Shown: positions 1 to 9,711, counted from the stretch's first letter. The stretch: 33,301 nt of DNA from a bacterium (GCA_030700025.1 JAUYKI010000010.1:80648-113948), one strand, 5' to 3'. Notes: generated from the sequence alone by a model not told the origin. Numbers and translations are program-made.

Positions 1-39
1 GATATTTTTTCGCCAACATTAGGAATTAGAAATTAGATA

Positions 40-174
40 TTATACGGTCAATCGGTGCCTGCCCCTGGTTCGGCGCCGTTTTAAGACGCGCCGTCCGCCA
101 TATGTCCGAGATCGCTTCAAAAAACCGTGGGTTCGGGCTCTTTTTTTCTTTTTTGGACTATAAGTTTCCGACAT
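40..174 (-). CDS. rpmH: 50S ribosomal protein L34
   Basis: Not in ORF track (44 aa). Minus-strand translation [45 protein letters not shown]34 motif and RLTV end; divergent from dnaA as is typical. Confidence 0.93.
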   Translation of the reverse strand: MSETYSPKKKKRARTHGFLKRSRTYGGRRVLKRRRTRGRHRLTV

Positions 175-315
175 AGATAGCTTTTATAAGATAGCATCAG
201 TATAGCAGGGGCTGGCGGTTTTTACAAGCAGTTATTGGACCCGCTAGCGCGGTTGGAAGATATTGCCAAGATAGATTCTATACTTCATAATCTCTTAACA
301 GAGCCTTCAAAAAAG

Positions 316-324
316 TTTTCCACA
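316..324 (+). promoter_or_regulatory. putative DnaA box TTTTCCACA
   Basis: One mismatch to TTATNCACA; upstream of dnaA. Confidence 0.35.
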
Positions 325-459
325 GGCAATCAACAGAATGTTAGTGATTTGCTCTTTTGACTATTTCCCAAACAGGAATAAAATTAAGCTTATGAATTTC
401 ATAAGTTGAAATTTATATATATTTTCAATTTAAAGTTTTTAATTTTTTATTTTTTATCT

Positions 460-1821
460 ATGGATCCTAATCAACTTTGGCAATCGGCATTAAGCGAAAT
501 TGAGTTACAGGTTTCAAAACCGAATTTTGTCACTTGGCTGAAAAATAGCCGCCTAATTGAGAGGCAGGACGGCGTAGCGTTAGTCAGTTTGCCAAATAAT
601 TTTGCTAAAGAGTGGGTAGAGAATAAATATAATAAAATAATTCTGGCGGCTATCCGCAATTTAGACGAAACAACTAAAAAAATCGAGTTTGTGGTAGAAA
701 GCCAGCAAAACTCACTTACTAAATTAAGGAGTCGGGCTCAAGTAAAAAAAGTTTTTTTAGATCAGCAATCTTTTTCGGAGTGGCGCGTTGATCCCCAAAC
801 TAATCTTAATCCGCGTTATTCTCTATCTTCTTTTGTAGTCGGGTCTTCTAACGAATTAGCTTACGCCGCCGCTCAAGGGGTTATTAAAGATGTTGGAAAA
901 AAATATAATCCGTTATTTATTTATGGCGGCGTTGGTTTGGGTAAAACCCACTTAATGCAAGGATTGGGGAATGAAATAAAAAATCTCTATGACAATAAAA
1001 TAAAAGTTAAGTATGTTTCTTCGGAAGCTTTTACTAGTGAAGTAGTAGCCGGAATGAGAAATAAAAGGATGGAGGATATTAAAGAAAAATATCGCTTAAT
1101 TGATGTTTTAATCATCGATGATATTCAATTTATTGAGGGGAAAGAAAAAACCGAAGAGGAATTCTTCCATACTTTTAATGCCCTTTACGAAAATAATAAA
1201 CAAATTATTATCTCATCCGACCGGCCGCCGCACTTCCTTCCGACGCTTCAAGAACGTTTGCGCTCCCGTTTCGAAGGTGGAATGATCAGTAAATTAGACC
1301 AGCCGGACTTTGAACTGCGGATGGCGGTTTTAAAAACCAAACTACAAGACAAAGAATCTTCGTTACCGGATAATATCATCAGTTTAATCGCTACTAAGGT
1401 TCAAAAAAACTTCCGTGAATTAGAAGGGGTATTAAATCGTATTTTATTCTATCAAAATACCAAAAACACCGATATTACCCTTAAATCCGCCGAGGAAATC
1501 ATTAATGAAGCCACCCAACAGCCTATCAAAAATATCAACCCAAATCAGGTAATTAAAGGTGTTGCTGACCATTTTGAAATCTCTATTGCCGATCTAATTA
1601 GCCCATCTCGAAAGAAAAACCTCGTAGAACCGCGACAAATTGCCATATATCTTTTAAGAGACATTTTAGACCTTTCTTATCCATCTATTGGAGAGAAGTT
1701 GGGGAATAGAGATCATACTACCGCTATCTATGCTTTCTCAAAACTTTCCAAAGAAATAATTAAAAATCAGGTTTTAAACCACCAAATATTAACTATTAAA
1801 GATAAAATATTAAAAGTATAA
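460..1821 (+). CDS. dnaA: chromosomal replication initiator DnaA
   Basis: MDPNQLWQSALSEIE start (internal to the listed ORF at 406); Walker A GGVGLGKTHL; C-terminal NRDHTTAIYA signature. Confidence 0.97.
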   Translation: MDPNQLWQSALSEIELQVSKPNFVTWLKNSRLIERQDGVALVSLPNNFAKEWVENKYNKIILAAIRNLDETTKKIEFVVESQQNSLTKLRSRAQVKKVFLDQQSFSEWRVDPQTNLNPRYSLSSFVVGSSNELAYAAAQGVIKDVGKKYNPLFIYGGVGLGKTHLMQGLGNEIKNLYDNKIKVKYVSSEAFTSEVVAGMRNKRMEDIKEKYRLIDVLIIDDIQFIEGKEKTEEEFFHTFNALYENNKQIIISSDRPPHFLPTLQERLRSRFEGGMISKLDQPDFELRMAVLKTKLQDKESSLPDNIISLIATKVQKNFRELEGVLNRILFYQNTKNTDITLKSAEEIINEATQQPIKNINPNQVIKGVADHFEISIADLISPSRKKNLVEPRQIAIYLLRDILDLSYPSIGEKLGNRDHTTAIYAFSKLSKEIIKNQVLNHQILTIKDKILKV

Positions 1822-2003
1822 CTTGTGTAAAACAGATTAATAAAATGTTCATAAAATAAAATTTACTTTTATGGCTGAAAATTATTATCAAGTTTTACAC
1901 AGTTATTCAACCCGCTATTAAAAAGAAATTAATTAAAAATCATAGGTAAAATCGGCTTTTCCCCAATTTAACACCCTCTATAACTACTACTATTTATAAA
2001 TAT
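1822..2003. promoter_or_regulatory. candidate oriC, dnaA-dnaN intergenic region
   Basis: AT-rich; inverted TGTGTAAAA (1824-1832) and TTTTACACA (1893-1901), each one mismatch from the DnaA box; between dnaA and dnaN. Confidence 0.4.
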
Positions 2004-3110
2004 ATGAAATTAATTATATTACAGAGTAATTTAAAAAATGGTTTAGAAACTGTTGGCCGAGCAACGGCGGATAATAATAATCTTCCAATTCTGAAGAATA
2101 TTTTAATAAAAACCTACAATAATAAAATTAAACTTAGCGCCACGAATTTAGAATTAGCAGTTACTAATTTAATTTCAGGAAAAATTATTGAGGAAGGCGG
2201 TATCACTGTCCCTTTTTCGGTATTAAGCGGGATAGTTAATAATTGCGATAGCGATAAAATAAATTTAGAAGTAAAAAATAATGTTTTAAATTTTAAAACC
2301 GATAATTACGAAGCTAATATCCAAGGATTAGACGAAGAAGATTTTCCTATAATTCCTAAAATTGAAAATGATAAAAATTTTTTAAGTATTAATTTTGATA
2401 TTTTTAAAGAAGCACTTTTAAAAGTGCTTCCAGCAATCCAAATTTCGGATATCCGTCCAGAAATCAGCGGTTTATTATTTGATTTTCAATTAACAAATTT
2501 TAAATTAGTCGGGACTGACAGCTTCCGGTTAGCCGAGAAAACTATTTTAGAGAAAGATTTTAAAACAAATTTCCCAAGAGGATTTAAGTCTATTATTCCT
2601 TTAAAAACTATTCAAGAAGTAGTCCGGGTAGTTAATAAAGAAGATTTAAATATTTATATTGATCCTAATCAAATTCTATTTAAAAACGACGAATTAGAAA
2701 TTATTTCCCGCCTAATTGACGGATATTATCCCGATTATGAAGCGATTATTCCAAAAGAACTGGATTCAGAATGTTCCTTAAACCGGGAATTATTTTCCAA
2801 CGCGGTAAAATTAGTCAGTAATTTCACCGGAAAGGTAAATGATATTAAAATCCGGACTAAAGAAGGAAAAAAAACAGTAGAGATTTATTCCGCTAATCAG
2901 TATTTTGGAGAAAATAATTATTTAATCCCAACAAAAATTAAAGGAGATGATTTTGAAATTTCTTACAATTGGAGATATTTACTGGAAGGTTTAAAGAATT
3001 TCAATTCTGAAGAATTAATTTTTTCTGTTAATGGAGACGCGAAACCAACACTGATCAAATCCGCGGGCGACTCCTCCTATTTTTATCTTTTAATGCCGAT
3101 TAAAAGTTAG
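2004..3110 (+). CDS. dnaN: DNA polymerase III beta subunit (sliding clamp)
   Basis: 368 aa clamp-like protein following dnaA; ends YFYLLMPIKS. Confidence 0.95.
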   Translation: MKLIILQSNLKNGLETVGRATADNNNLPILKNILIKTYNNKIKLSATNLELAVTNLISGKIIEEGGITVPFSVLSGIVNNCDSDKINLEVKNNVLNFKTDNYEANIQGLDEEDFPIIPKIENDKNFLSINFDIFKEALLKVLPAIQISDIRPEISGLLFDFQLTNFKLVGTDSFRLAEKTILEKDFKTNFPRGFKSIIPLKTIQEVVRVVNKEDLNIYIDPNQILFKNDELEIISRLIDGYYPDYEAIIPKELDSECSLNRELFSNAVKLVSNFTGKVNDIKIRTKEGKKTVEIYSANQYFGENNYLIPTKIKGDDFEISYNWRYLLEGLKNFNSEELIFSVNGDAKPTLIKSAGDSSYFYLLMPIKS

Positions 3111-3181
3111 TATTTAGTATCTAGAAACTAGAATCTAGAAAAATTAAATCAAAAATTCTAGATATTAGATTCTAAATTCTA
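3108..3181. repeat. TCTAGA-family imperfect inverted repeat between convergent dnaN and PBP
   Basis: Left end TAGTATTTAGTATCTAG and reverse complement of right end TAGAATTTAGAATCTA match the arms at 15632-15693; supplies TAG stop codons on both sides. Confidence 0.75.
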
Positions 3182-5686
3182 TTTATAAAGAATAATTTCT
3201 TTTTCATTTTGGTTTCCGGAAGAATCAGTGATTTTTATTTTTACGGAATTTTGAAGAGCAATATCTTGAGGAGTAAAACTATATTGGTAGTTGAAAGATT
3301 TTCCTAAATCCCCCGAACGTTTATCAACTAACAGGCCGTTAAAGGAAAGCTCCACGATTTTAATATTGATTTGAGAAATGATTTGCGCCTGGATAGAGAT
3401 GGTTTTAGTTTTAATGAAATCCCCGTTTTTATAAGAAAGGAAAGTAATTCCCGGAGGAATTTCGGAGTCAATTGATTCTTCCACGGCATTTGGAGGAAGC
3501 GGTTGATTATAGATATTGAAAAAATTAGAGATATGATTTACGGCCCAATTTAATATTGGCTCTTCCCAATTTTTGAATTGAGAATCTCTTTCCGGATTTT
3601 CCGGGGCGGGACCGTTCGGATTTGTTTTATCCACGTAATAAAGAATAGTGTGGATTTGCGGATAATACTTATCGCCAGCGCGGTATTTAGCAACACTCTC
3701 TCCCCGAAGCATAGCCTTCTTGTTAAAAGCCATATCTGGCTTTGGGAAAGTCGTTAATGAGCGGTCTTTTAAAGCTTCTTTCCAAAAGGCGTTCCAAATC
3801 GGCACGGCTGCTAAAATACTGCTGCCGTGCTTTTCCATCGGCTGGTTATTGTTATTTCCCGCCCAAACGCCGACCACTAAATCCGGCGTATAGCCCATTG
3901 CCCAGGCGTCGCGGTAATCATTGGTAGTTCCGGTTTTTAAAGCCACTTCATGTCCGGGAAAGACCGTTAAGCCGAAACTGCTTTGGAAAAGCGGTGAACG
4001 GGCTTGAGTATCGGTTAAAATATCGTTAATGAGCCGGACTGACTGCGCGTCTATCACTGAAGCTACGCTATCCCGGAACTCTTCTAATATCTCGTTTTTA
4101 TTGTCGGTGATTTTCAATATCATGGTTTGTTGGTGTTTATTGCCGTCTTGGGCAAAAACCGAATACGCGCCAACTAAGTCCCAAAGAGTAATTTCCCCGC
4201 CGCCTAAGACCAAAGAAAGGCCATAACGGCCCCTTTCCGTTAAAGTAGTGATTCCAAAATCTTTAGCAGTTTTTAAAGTATTGTCTAATCCCGCTAAATA
4301 TAGGACTTTTACAGCCGGAATATTGATGGATTGCGCTAAGGCATTTCGTAAAGTTACCGGGCCGTGAAAATCATTATCAAAATTTTGGGGATGAAAGCAC
4401 TCTTTATTTTCATTTTTAAAATCAACAGTCGCCGGGCATTTCGGATTGCTGGCCGCGAACTCAGTCGGCAAGTCAAAAACTACCGTGCTGGGAGAATAAC
4501 CATTTTTAAACGCGGTGGCATAAGCAAAAGGTTTCATAGCTGATCCTGGCTGGCGCAAGCCTTGGACTACTACGTTAAAATTACCTTCAAAACGGCAATC
4601 TTTTCCGGGCATGCAATTCTCCGGTTCGGGTTCGCCAAAATAATCTTTAGAGCCAACCATAGCGACAATTTGGCCGGTGTTGGCGTCTTGAGCCATTAGA
4701 GCGGCGTTGTTGCCTTTATAAAGCTCGGTGTTCCGGGCCGCTCCTTCATTGACGGCTTTTTCCGCCGCTTGCTGTAAGTTCCAGTCCAGAGTAGTTATGA
4801 CGCTCATTCCGGAAGATTGCACGAATTCCTCGCCGTATTTCTTGTTTAAATAATCTTGAACGGTCAAAACAAAATGAGGAGCTTTGATCCCGGTGACTTG
4901 AGGAGTGAAAGTAAATTCAATTTTTTGCGCTTGTTCTTTTTCCCGCGCGGTTATAAAACCAAGCGATTCCATCCGATCCAAGACCTGGTTTTTTCTTTTA
5001 TACAATTCATCAACGTGTTTTCCCCAGGGCGAGTAATAACTTGTTCCTCTGGGCAGGCTGGCCAACAAGGCGGCCTCCGCCAGAGTCAGTTCCTTAGCCG
5101 ATTTTCCAAAAAATGTTTGAGTAGCGGCTTCAATACCGTAAGCATTTCCTCCGTAAGGAATTTGATTGAGATAAAGGCCGAGTATTTCATCTTTGGTATA
5201 TTGTTTTTCGAGTTCAATAGCTAAAAATAATTCTTTAACTTTTCTTATCAAATCTTTAATAAATATTTTTTCTGAAGATAAAAAGGCATTTCGCGCTAAT
5301 TGCTGGGTGATGGTTGACCCTCCTTGGCCGAGATATCCTTCGCGGAGCCGGAGATTAACCAGTACCGCCCGCGCTATTGCCCTCCAGTCAAAGGCCGGAT
5401 TTTTGTAAAAATTACTGTCTTCGATGGCAATCGTAGCTTGTTTTATATATCCAGGTATTTCTTCAAATGGGATAACGGTTCTTTTTTCTTCTCCATGGAT
5501 TTCATATAAAAGGACTTCTCCGGTCCGATCGTAAATTTTCGTGGATTGTCCGACTTTGCGGTTTTCAAACTCTTCCGGATTAGGCAGGCCGTTAACTATC
5601 AATGCAAAAGCGACCAGCCCAAAGGCGATTACTCCCAGCAGAGAAACGCTTATAATAAGAGAAAGTTTAGTGAATTTTTTCCGCAT
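3179..5686 (-). CDS. penicillin-binding protein 1A family (transglycosylase/transpeptidase)
   Basis: 835 aa; N-terminal TM, GQGGSTITQQLARN transglycosylase motif, transpeptidase RQPGSAMKPF and KTGTTNDYRDAW. Confidence 0.95.
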   Translation of the reverse strand: MRKKFTKLSLIISVSLLGVIAFGLVAFALIVNGLPNPEEFENRKVGQSTKIYDRTGEVLLYEIHGEEKRTVIPFEEIPGYIKQATIAIEDSNFYKNPAFDWRAIARAVLVNLRLREGYLGQGGSTITQQLARNAFLSSEKIFIKDLIRKVKELFLAIELEKQYTKDEILGLYLNQIPYGGNAYGIEAATQTFFGKSAKELTLAEAALLASLPRGTSYYSPWGKHVDELYKRKNQVLDRMESLGFITAREKEQAQKIEFTFTPQVTGIKAPHFVLTVQDYLNKKYGEEFVQSSGMSVITTLDWNLQQAAEKAVNEGAARNTELYKGNNAALMAQDANTGQIVAMVGSKDYFGEPEPENCMPGKDCRFEGNFNVVVQGLRQPGSAMKPFAYATAFKNGYSPSTVVFDLPTEFAASNPKCPATVDFKNENKECFHPQNFDNDFHGPVTLRNALAQSINIPAVKVLYLAGLDNTLKTAKDFGITTLTERGRYGLSLVLGGGEITLWDLVGAYSVFAQDGNKHQQTMILKITDNKNEILEEFRDSVASVIDAQSVRLINDILTDTQARSPLFQSSFGLTVFPGHEVALKTGTTNDYRDAWAMGYTPDLVVGVWAGNNNNQPMEKHGSSILAAVPIWNAFWKEALKDRSLTTFPKPDMAFNKKAMLRGESVAKYRAGDKYYPQIHTILYYVDKTNPNGPAPENPERDSQFKNWEEPILNWAVNHISNFFNIYNQPLPPNAVEESIDSEIPPGITFLSYKNGDFIKTKTISIQAQIISQINIKIVELSFNGLLVDKRSGDLGKSFNYQYSFTPQDIALQNSVKIKITDSSGNQNEKEIILYK

Positions 5687-5732
5687 AGATTTATTATAGA
5701 CCCCTAACCTATATTATATCCGATTTAAAAAC

Positions 5733-5756
5733 AACCCCCCGCATAAGTGGGGGGTT
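5733..5756 (-). terminator. Rho-independent terminator
   Basis: AACCCCCC-GCATAAGT-GGGGGGTT followed on the minus strand by GTTTTT. Confidence 0.75.
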
Positions 5757-5763
5757 AAGTTTT

Positions 5764-5928
5764 TTAATATTCTTCGTCGCTGGACTCGTCACCGGAATCG
5801 CCATCTTTTGGCTCTTCTTCGTCCAGTAAGCCGTCTTCTGTTTCTCCGAGCTCTGATTCGGTTTCTTCCGCAAACTTAGAAACGCCTTCGTCTAGCCCGT
5901 CTTTTGGTTGAAACTTCTTTTTGGCCAT
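5764..5928 (-). CDS. small highly acidic protein (54 aa), unknown function
   Basis: Not in ORF track. MAKKKFQPKDGLDEGVSKFAEETESELGETEDGLLDEEEPKDGDSGDESSDEEY; terminator just downstream. Confidence 0.6.
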   Translation of the reverse strand: MAKKKFQPKDGLDEGVSKFAEETESELGETEDGLLDEEEPKDGDSGDESSDEEY

Positions 5929-6037
5929 TAATTCTAAGAACTAATTCTAATAATATTTAGACAAGTTCTACTTTGGGCGACCTTTTAAATTACAATAATA
6001 AAGGAAGTATATATTAGACTCTAAACCTGTCAATCCC

Positions 6038-6514
6038 CTAATTTTCTATAGTTTTACCGGCTCCGGCAATAGCTATCGCTAGGGCATCCGTCAGGTCGTC
6101 GTAACCCTTAAGCCGGTCATCTTTAATTTTTAAGATCAGTTTTACCATCTTAGCAACGGCTTTTTTATCCGCAAAGCCATAACCGGTTACCGCTAGCTTA
6201 ATTTCTGACGGACCCAGTTCTTTAATCGGAGTTTTATATCGGGAAATTTCCGCGATCAAAGCTCCACGGGTTTGGGCCACGGCAATACCCGTTTTAACGT
6301 TTTTAGAAAAATAAATCTTTTCAATACTGACTATTGCTGGACGATATTTTTTCATTAAAGACGAAAGCCTTTGGACATTTTCCAGTAATTGGTCATTGGG
6401 ACTTTTAAGGTCGGTGCCGATAATGCCGCAGTCAATTAAGGACAAGCCCTTAGCTGTTTCAATAACCCCATAACCGATTCTAGTACTGCCCGGATCAATG
6501 CCTAATATAATCAT
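6038..6514 (-). CDS. ruvC: Holliday junction resolvase RuvC
   Basis: MIILGIDPGSTRIGYGVIE; D/E catalytic motifs; ends DDLTDALAIAI. Confidence 0.96.
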   Translation of the reverse strand: MIILGIDPGSTRIGYGVIETAKGLSLIDCGIIGTDLKSPNDQLLENVQRLSSLMKKYRPAIVSIEKIYFSKNVKTGIAVAQTRGALIAEISRYKTPIKELGPSEIKLAVTGYGFADKKAVAKMVKLILKIKDDRLKGYDDLTDALAIAIAGAGKTIEN

Positions 6515-6534
6515 AGATAACTTTTAACTATTAA

Positions 6535-7062
6535 CTAATGACCAATGTTTGTATAAACGCTTTGAACGTCGTCTAGATTTTCTAACGCGGAAATAAGGTT
6601 TTGGATTTTTTCTTTAGCATTATCGGAAACGCTTTGGGGGAATTTCCCCTGCCAGCCGGAATCTTTTTTTTCAAAAGCCCAGAGCACGCTGCCGGGACTG
6701 GCAAATTTCGCTCCTTGTTCATTTAAAACGCCCTTGATTTCGTTAATGGTCCGATTGGTGTTGTCAGAAACAGCTTCAATGATAAGGGCGGAACCTTCCG
6801 GACCGTAGGCCTCTACAACAATATCTTCCAGGTTTTTTTCTTCCGAAGCTTTGCTGATGGCTCGTTCAATATTTTCCAGAGGAACCTTGTTTTCTTTGGC
6901 GGTTTCCACGGCGGTTCGCAGGCGCGGATTAAATTGGGGATTGGGTTCGGTTTTGGCCGCGATAGAAATAGCCCGCAGAAGTTTGGAAAAAATTTGCCCG
7001 CGTTTTTGGTCGTTAGCCCCTTTTTTGTGCTGGATTTGTTTCCAATGCGAGTGTCCGGACAT
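6535..7062 (-). CDS. yebC: YebC/PmpR family regulator (short form)
   Basis: MSGHSHWKQIQHKKGANDQKRGQIFSKL start; ends LENLDDVQSVYTNIGH; central/C-terminal region shorter than classic YebC. Confidence 0.92.
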   Translation of the reverse strand: MSGHSHWKQIQHKKGANDQKRGQIFSKLLRAISIAAKTEPNPQFNPRLRTAVETAKENKVPLENIERAISKASEEKNLEDIVVEAYGPEGSALIIEAVSDNTNRTINEIKGVLNEQGAKFASPGSVLWAFEKKDSGWQGKFPQSVSDNAKEKIQNLISALENLDDVQSVYTNIGH

Positions 7063-7100
7063 TACTCCTTTATTATAATTCATAAACATCAAGTAAAGAA

Positions 7101-7123
7101 AAACCCCGTCATAGACGGGGTTT
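7101..7123 (-). terminator. Rho-independent terminator
   Basis: AAACCCCGTC-ATA-GACGGGGTTT, minus-strand T run; downstream of the S55 gene. Confidence 0.75.
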
Positions 7124-7128
7124 AATTA

Positions 7129-8931
7129 TTATTTTATTAACTTTAACTGGAAACTTGTCCGGATGCTGAGCACGTAATTAGTCAGCGGTGAACCCAGTTC
7201 TTTCAGTGCGACTTTTCTTTCAAAAGATTTTACCGAACGCAGGGCATTCAAATTGGGAACTTTTTGCCAGCTTTCTTTTGGAATAATCAGCGAGGCGGGA
7301 TCTTTTTCTTCAATGGTAGTTTCCGGAAAGACTATCTGAATATAGATTTTGCGCGGTTCCCGTTCGTGAACTAAGAACTCTTTTATAAATTCTTCAGGAT
7401 TATCCGGCCGGTGCCGGAGCAGTTTCTTTTCATCCCGTTCCACAAAGTGGCTTCCCGATTCCACAAAAATCTCAATAGTTTCGGTAGTAGTCTCTCGGCC
7501 GGATTCTTTCAAGCTCATTTTCTTGGGGATTTGCAGGGGAATGTAGGCGATAAATTGATTGGTTCCGTCTGAATTTCGCAAGCCGAGCGCCAGGTTAACA
7601 GTTTGGCCCATTTTAACTTTGGTAACTGGTTTGCCTTTTTCATCAATAATCCTGAGGGCGTCTAAAACCAGTATTCGGTCGCCAGCGCGGATTCGGACAC
7701 TTACTTGAACGTCTTTGATTTTAAAATCCCAATCGCTTCGCAGTAGCTTTCCAACGTCGTCGGCCGCCCGGTTAACTGCCAGCCATGGGTCGGAGACCAT
7801 TAGAAACGGGCCGAATTGGGTTATTTGCCCGACTGAATAAGCGTCAAAAAATTCCATTGGGGGGCGATTTTCAAAACTAATTTGATAATGGGAAATTACC
7901 GTTCCTTCGTTGCGGCTGTCCCAAAGCCGGGAGAGCAGAGAGTTAGCGGCCATGTCAATTAAATCTTGAGTGAAGAGTTTGTCTTTGTATACGAAAGAAC
8001 GGAAATTAGCTTTTTTCTGGACGCCATTATCGTCAATTTCCACGGATATGGAAACTGGAAGCATGGTGCCACTCGGCAAGTCTTTAATTTCTCCTTCAAT
8101 GCCGAAAACATTATCAAAAGAAATATATCCGATATAATTTTTTTTATTAGAGCCAATCTTAAATCCTTCCAGCGGGCTTTTGAAAGAAGCGGCAATTTCC
8201 GCTTTATAAGCCGGCAAAGCGACTTTGCTGGCGCCGACAAACGGATGTCCGAAGGCGTAGAATTTATTTCCTTTAACGTAGGTAACTGTGCCAACGGCGC
8301 CATAACGGAAATCTCCATAGGCTATTAGAACCGCAACGGCATCTCCGGGTTTCGGACGGGATGGCTTCACGGTGCGCAGAGCCGAGTTTTCCGCGGCAAC
8401 TCCAGCCAAGGCAGTCATCTTCGGCTGAATGGGCTGGATTTTAGGATCTTTAATCTTTGAATCTAAATTATTCAATCCTAAAGACTGCTCCTGATTAATC
8501 ATGGCCTGAATCGGCGTAACTCCCCCCAGGAATTTATCGCTGGAAAAAGAACCGACGCTGTATCCCAGCGCTCCGGCCAATTTCCATTTTCCCCGATGCC
8601 AGAAATAAATCGGCGAACCGCTCATGCCGGATAATACCTGGGACTTTTCCAGGGGGTGGCCCATTCGCACTAAAATCATTTTTACTTTTGAAGTCAGATT
8701 GGTAACTCCGGCAAACTCCACTTCAAATATTTCCGGGCTATCTCCCTGGAAAACTGTTAGGCCATAACCCTTTTGTCCGGGCCGTAAGCTTTGCCAGTCA
8801 ATAAATTCGGTAGATTTGTGAAGTAAAGCCACTGAAGGCTTGTCGTTTGAGTCGCCGAAAACCGGCGGCGCAATTCCAAAAGCCAAAATAACAATCAGGA
8901 CGGCCAGAAATTGATTCCGGGACTTAGTCAT
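7129..8931 (-). CDS. SpoIVB-type peptidase S55 domain protein (secreted/membrane)
   Basis: Start MTKSRNQFLAVLIV with AAGGAG RBS; LRPGQKGYGLTVFQG, LSGMSGSPIYF serine motif, YAFGHPF. Confidence 0.8.
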   Translation of the reverse strand: MTKSRNQFLAVLIVILAFGIAPPVFGDSNDKPSVALLHKSTEFIDWQSLRPGQKGYGLTVFQGDSPEIFEVEFAGVTNLTSKVKMILVRMGHPLEKSQVLSGMSGSPIYFWHRGKWKLAGALGYSVGSFSSDKFLGGVTPIQAMINQEQSLGLNNLDSKIKDPKIQPIQPKMTALAGVAAENSALRTVKPSRPKPGDAVAVLIAYGDFRYGAVGTVTYVKGNKFYAFGHPFVGASKVALPAYKAEIAASFKSPLEGFKIGSNKKNYIGYISFDNVFGIEGEIKDLPSGTMLPVSISVEIDDNGVQKKANFRSFVYKDKLFTQDLIDMAANSLLSRLWDSRNEGTVISHYQISFENRPPMEFFDAYSVGQITQFGPFLMVSDPWLAVNRAADDVGKLLRSDWDFKIKDVQVSVRIRAGDRILVLDALRIIDEKGKPVTKVKMGQTVNLALGLRNSDGTNQFIAYIPLQIPKKMSLKESGRETTTETIEIFVESGSHFVERDEKKLLRHRPDNPEEFIKEFLVHEREPRKIYIQIVFPETTIEEKDPASLIIPKESWQKVPNLNALRSVKSFERKVALKELGSPLTNYVLSIRTSFQLKLIK

Positions 8932-8946
8932 TGCTGTCTCCTTTTT

Positions 8947-8967
8947 CTGTCCCGCTTGGCGGGACAG
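8947..8967. repeat. GC-rich perfect palindrome CTGTCCCGC-TTG-GCGGGACAG
   Basis: 9-bp arms, 3-nt loop, in the S55 5' leader. Confidence 0.7.
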
Positions 8968-9070
8968 AAGTTTTTCAAAGGGCATTCTGAATAACTCCCG
9001 TTATTTTAGTGCGTTAAAGGCCAATTAGTCAACAAAATCCATAACTTCAAAAGTGAGGGATAAAAAAATA

Positions 9071-9094
9071 CCCCTCGGACTTTCGTCCGAGGGG
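9071..9094 (-). terminator. Rho-independent terminator
   Basis: CCCCTCGGAC-TTTC-GTCCGAGGGG; minus strand followed by TATTTTTTT. Confidence 0.8.
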
Positions 9095-9107
9095 GGGTAA
9101 GGTGAGG

Positions 9108-9127
9108 CCTGCCTGCCGGCAGACAGG
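9108..9127. repeat. CCTGCCTGCCGGCAGACAGG palindromic repeat
   Basis: Near-palindrome with the same core as 30515-30530. Confidence 0.7.
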
Positions 9128-9129
9128 AG

Positions 9130-9633
9130 TTACCAGAAACCTCTCCGGCACTGGTAGCCGGTATGGCCGTTCTTGAGATCTGCCAGTTCCCGCGGACCGA
9201 AGTTGAATTCGGCGCTGGTGTTCTGGCTCGGATAGATCCGAACGCAGTAGCTGTAGAACCCGATGAACTTGCCGTTCTCGCTTACCCGCAGCACGAATGG
9301 AACATCCATTCCGCGGTCGCCGGTATTCAGAGGAAGCGGCAAGGTGGCGCTTTGTCCGCCCTTGAGCGTTACTGCCTTGGTCGGAATCTTTTCTTTTGCC
9401 AGCCAGAGCGTGTGCCAGAGCCTCTTTCCGTCGCGGTACTCGGCCACATATCCCCGCCCCGCCAGTTCCGGGATGATCTCCACGGACGGATGGTTGGAAT
9501 TGTAGGTCGTGATCGCCGCGCGGAAGAACAGGGGGATGTTCGTGCTGATAGCCGTTTTCGGGAAGGTGCCACTCAGAGCGGCGCAGCCCGAAAAGATGAC
9601 CGGAAGCGCGATTGCCAGCAAATACTTCTTCAT
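9130..9633 (-). CDS. putative lipoprotein, unknown function
   Basis: MKKYLLAIALPVIFSGCAALSG lipobox; SD-like GGAGGC upstream; own promoter and terminator; GC-richer than neighbours. Confidence 0.8.
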   Translation of the reverse strand: MKKYLLAIALPVIFSGCAALSGTFPKTAISTNIPLFFRAAITTYNSNHPSVEIIPELAGRGYVAEYRDGKRLWHTLWLAKEKIPTKAVTLKGGQSATLPLPLNTGDRGMDVPFVLRVSENGKFIGFYSYCVRIYPSQNTSAEFNFGPRELADLKNGHTGYQCRRGFW

Positions 9634-9682
9634 TTTCAGCCTCCTTAACCGAATTGTAAGCCTTTAATGTTCTATATAAAGA

Positions 9683-9711
9683 ATAGCATATAAACGCCAT
9701 TTTGTCAATAC
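9683..9711 (-). promoter_or_regulatory. sigma70-type promoter for 9130-9633
   Basis: Minus strand TTGACA-(17)-TATTCT with TATGC just before the -10. Confidence 0.65.

Noticed and set aside
9047-9700. Several overlapping ORFs on both strands over the lipoprotein gene (217, 161, 80, 67 aa)
   Set aside because: High-GC shadow ORFs; only 9130-9633 has a signal peptide, RBS, promoter and terminator.
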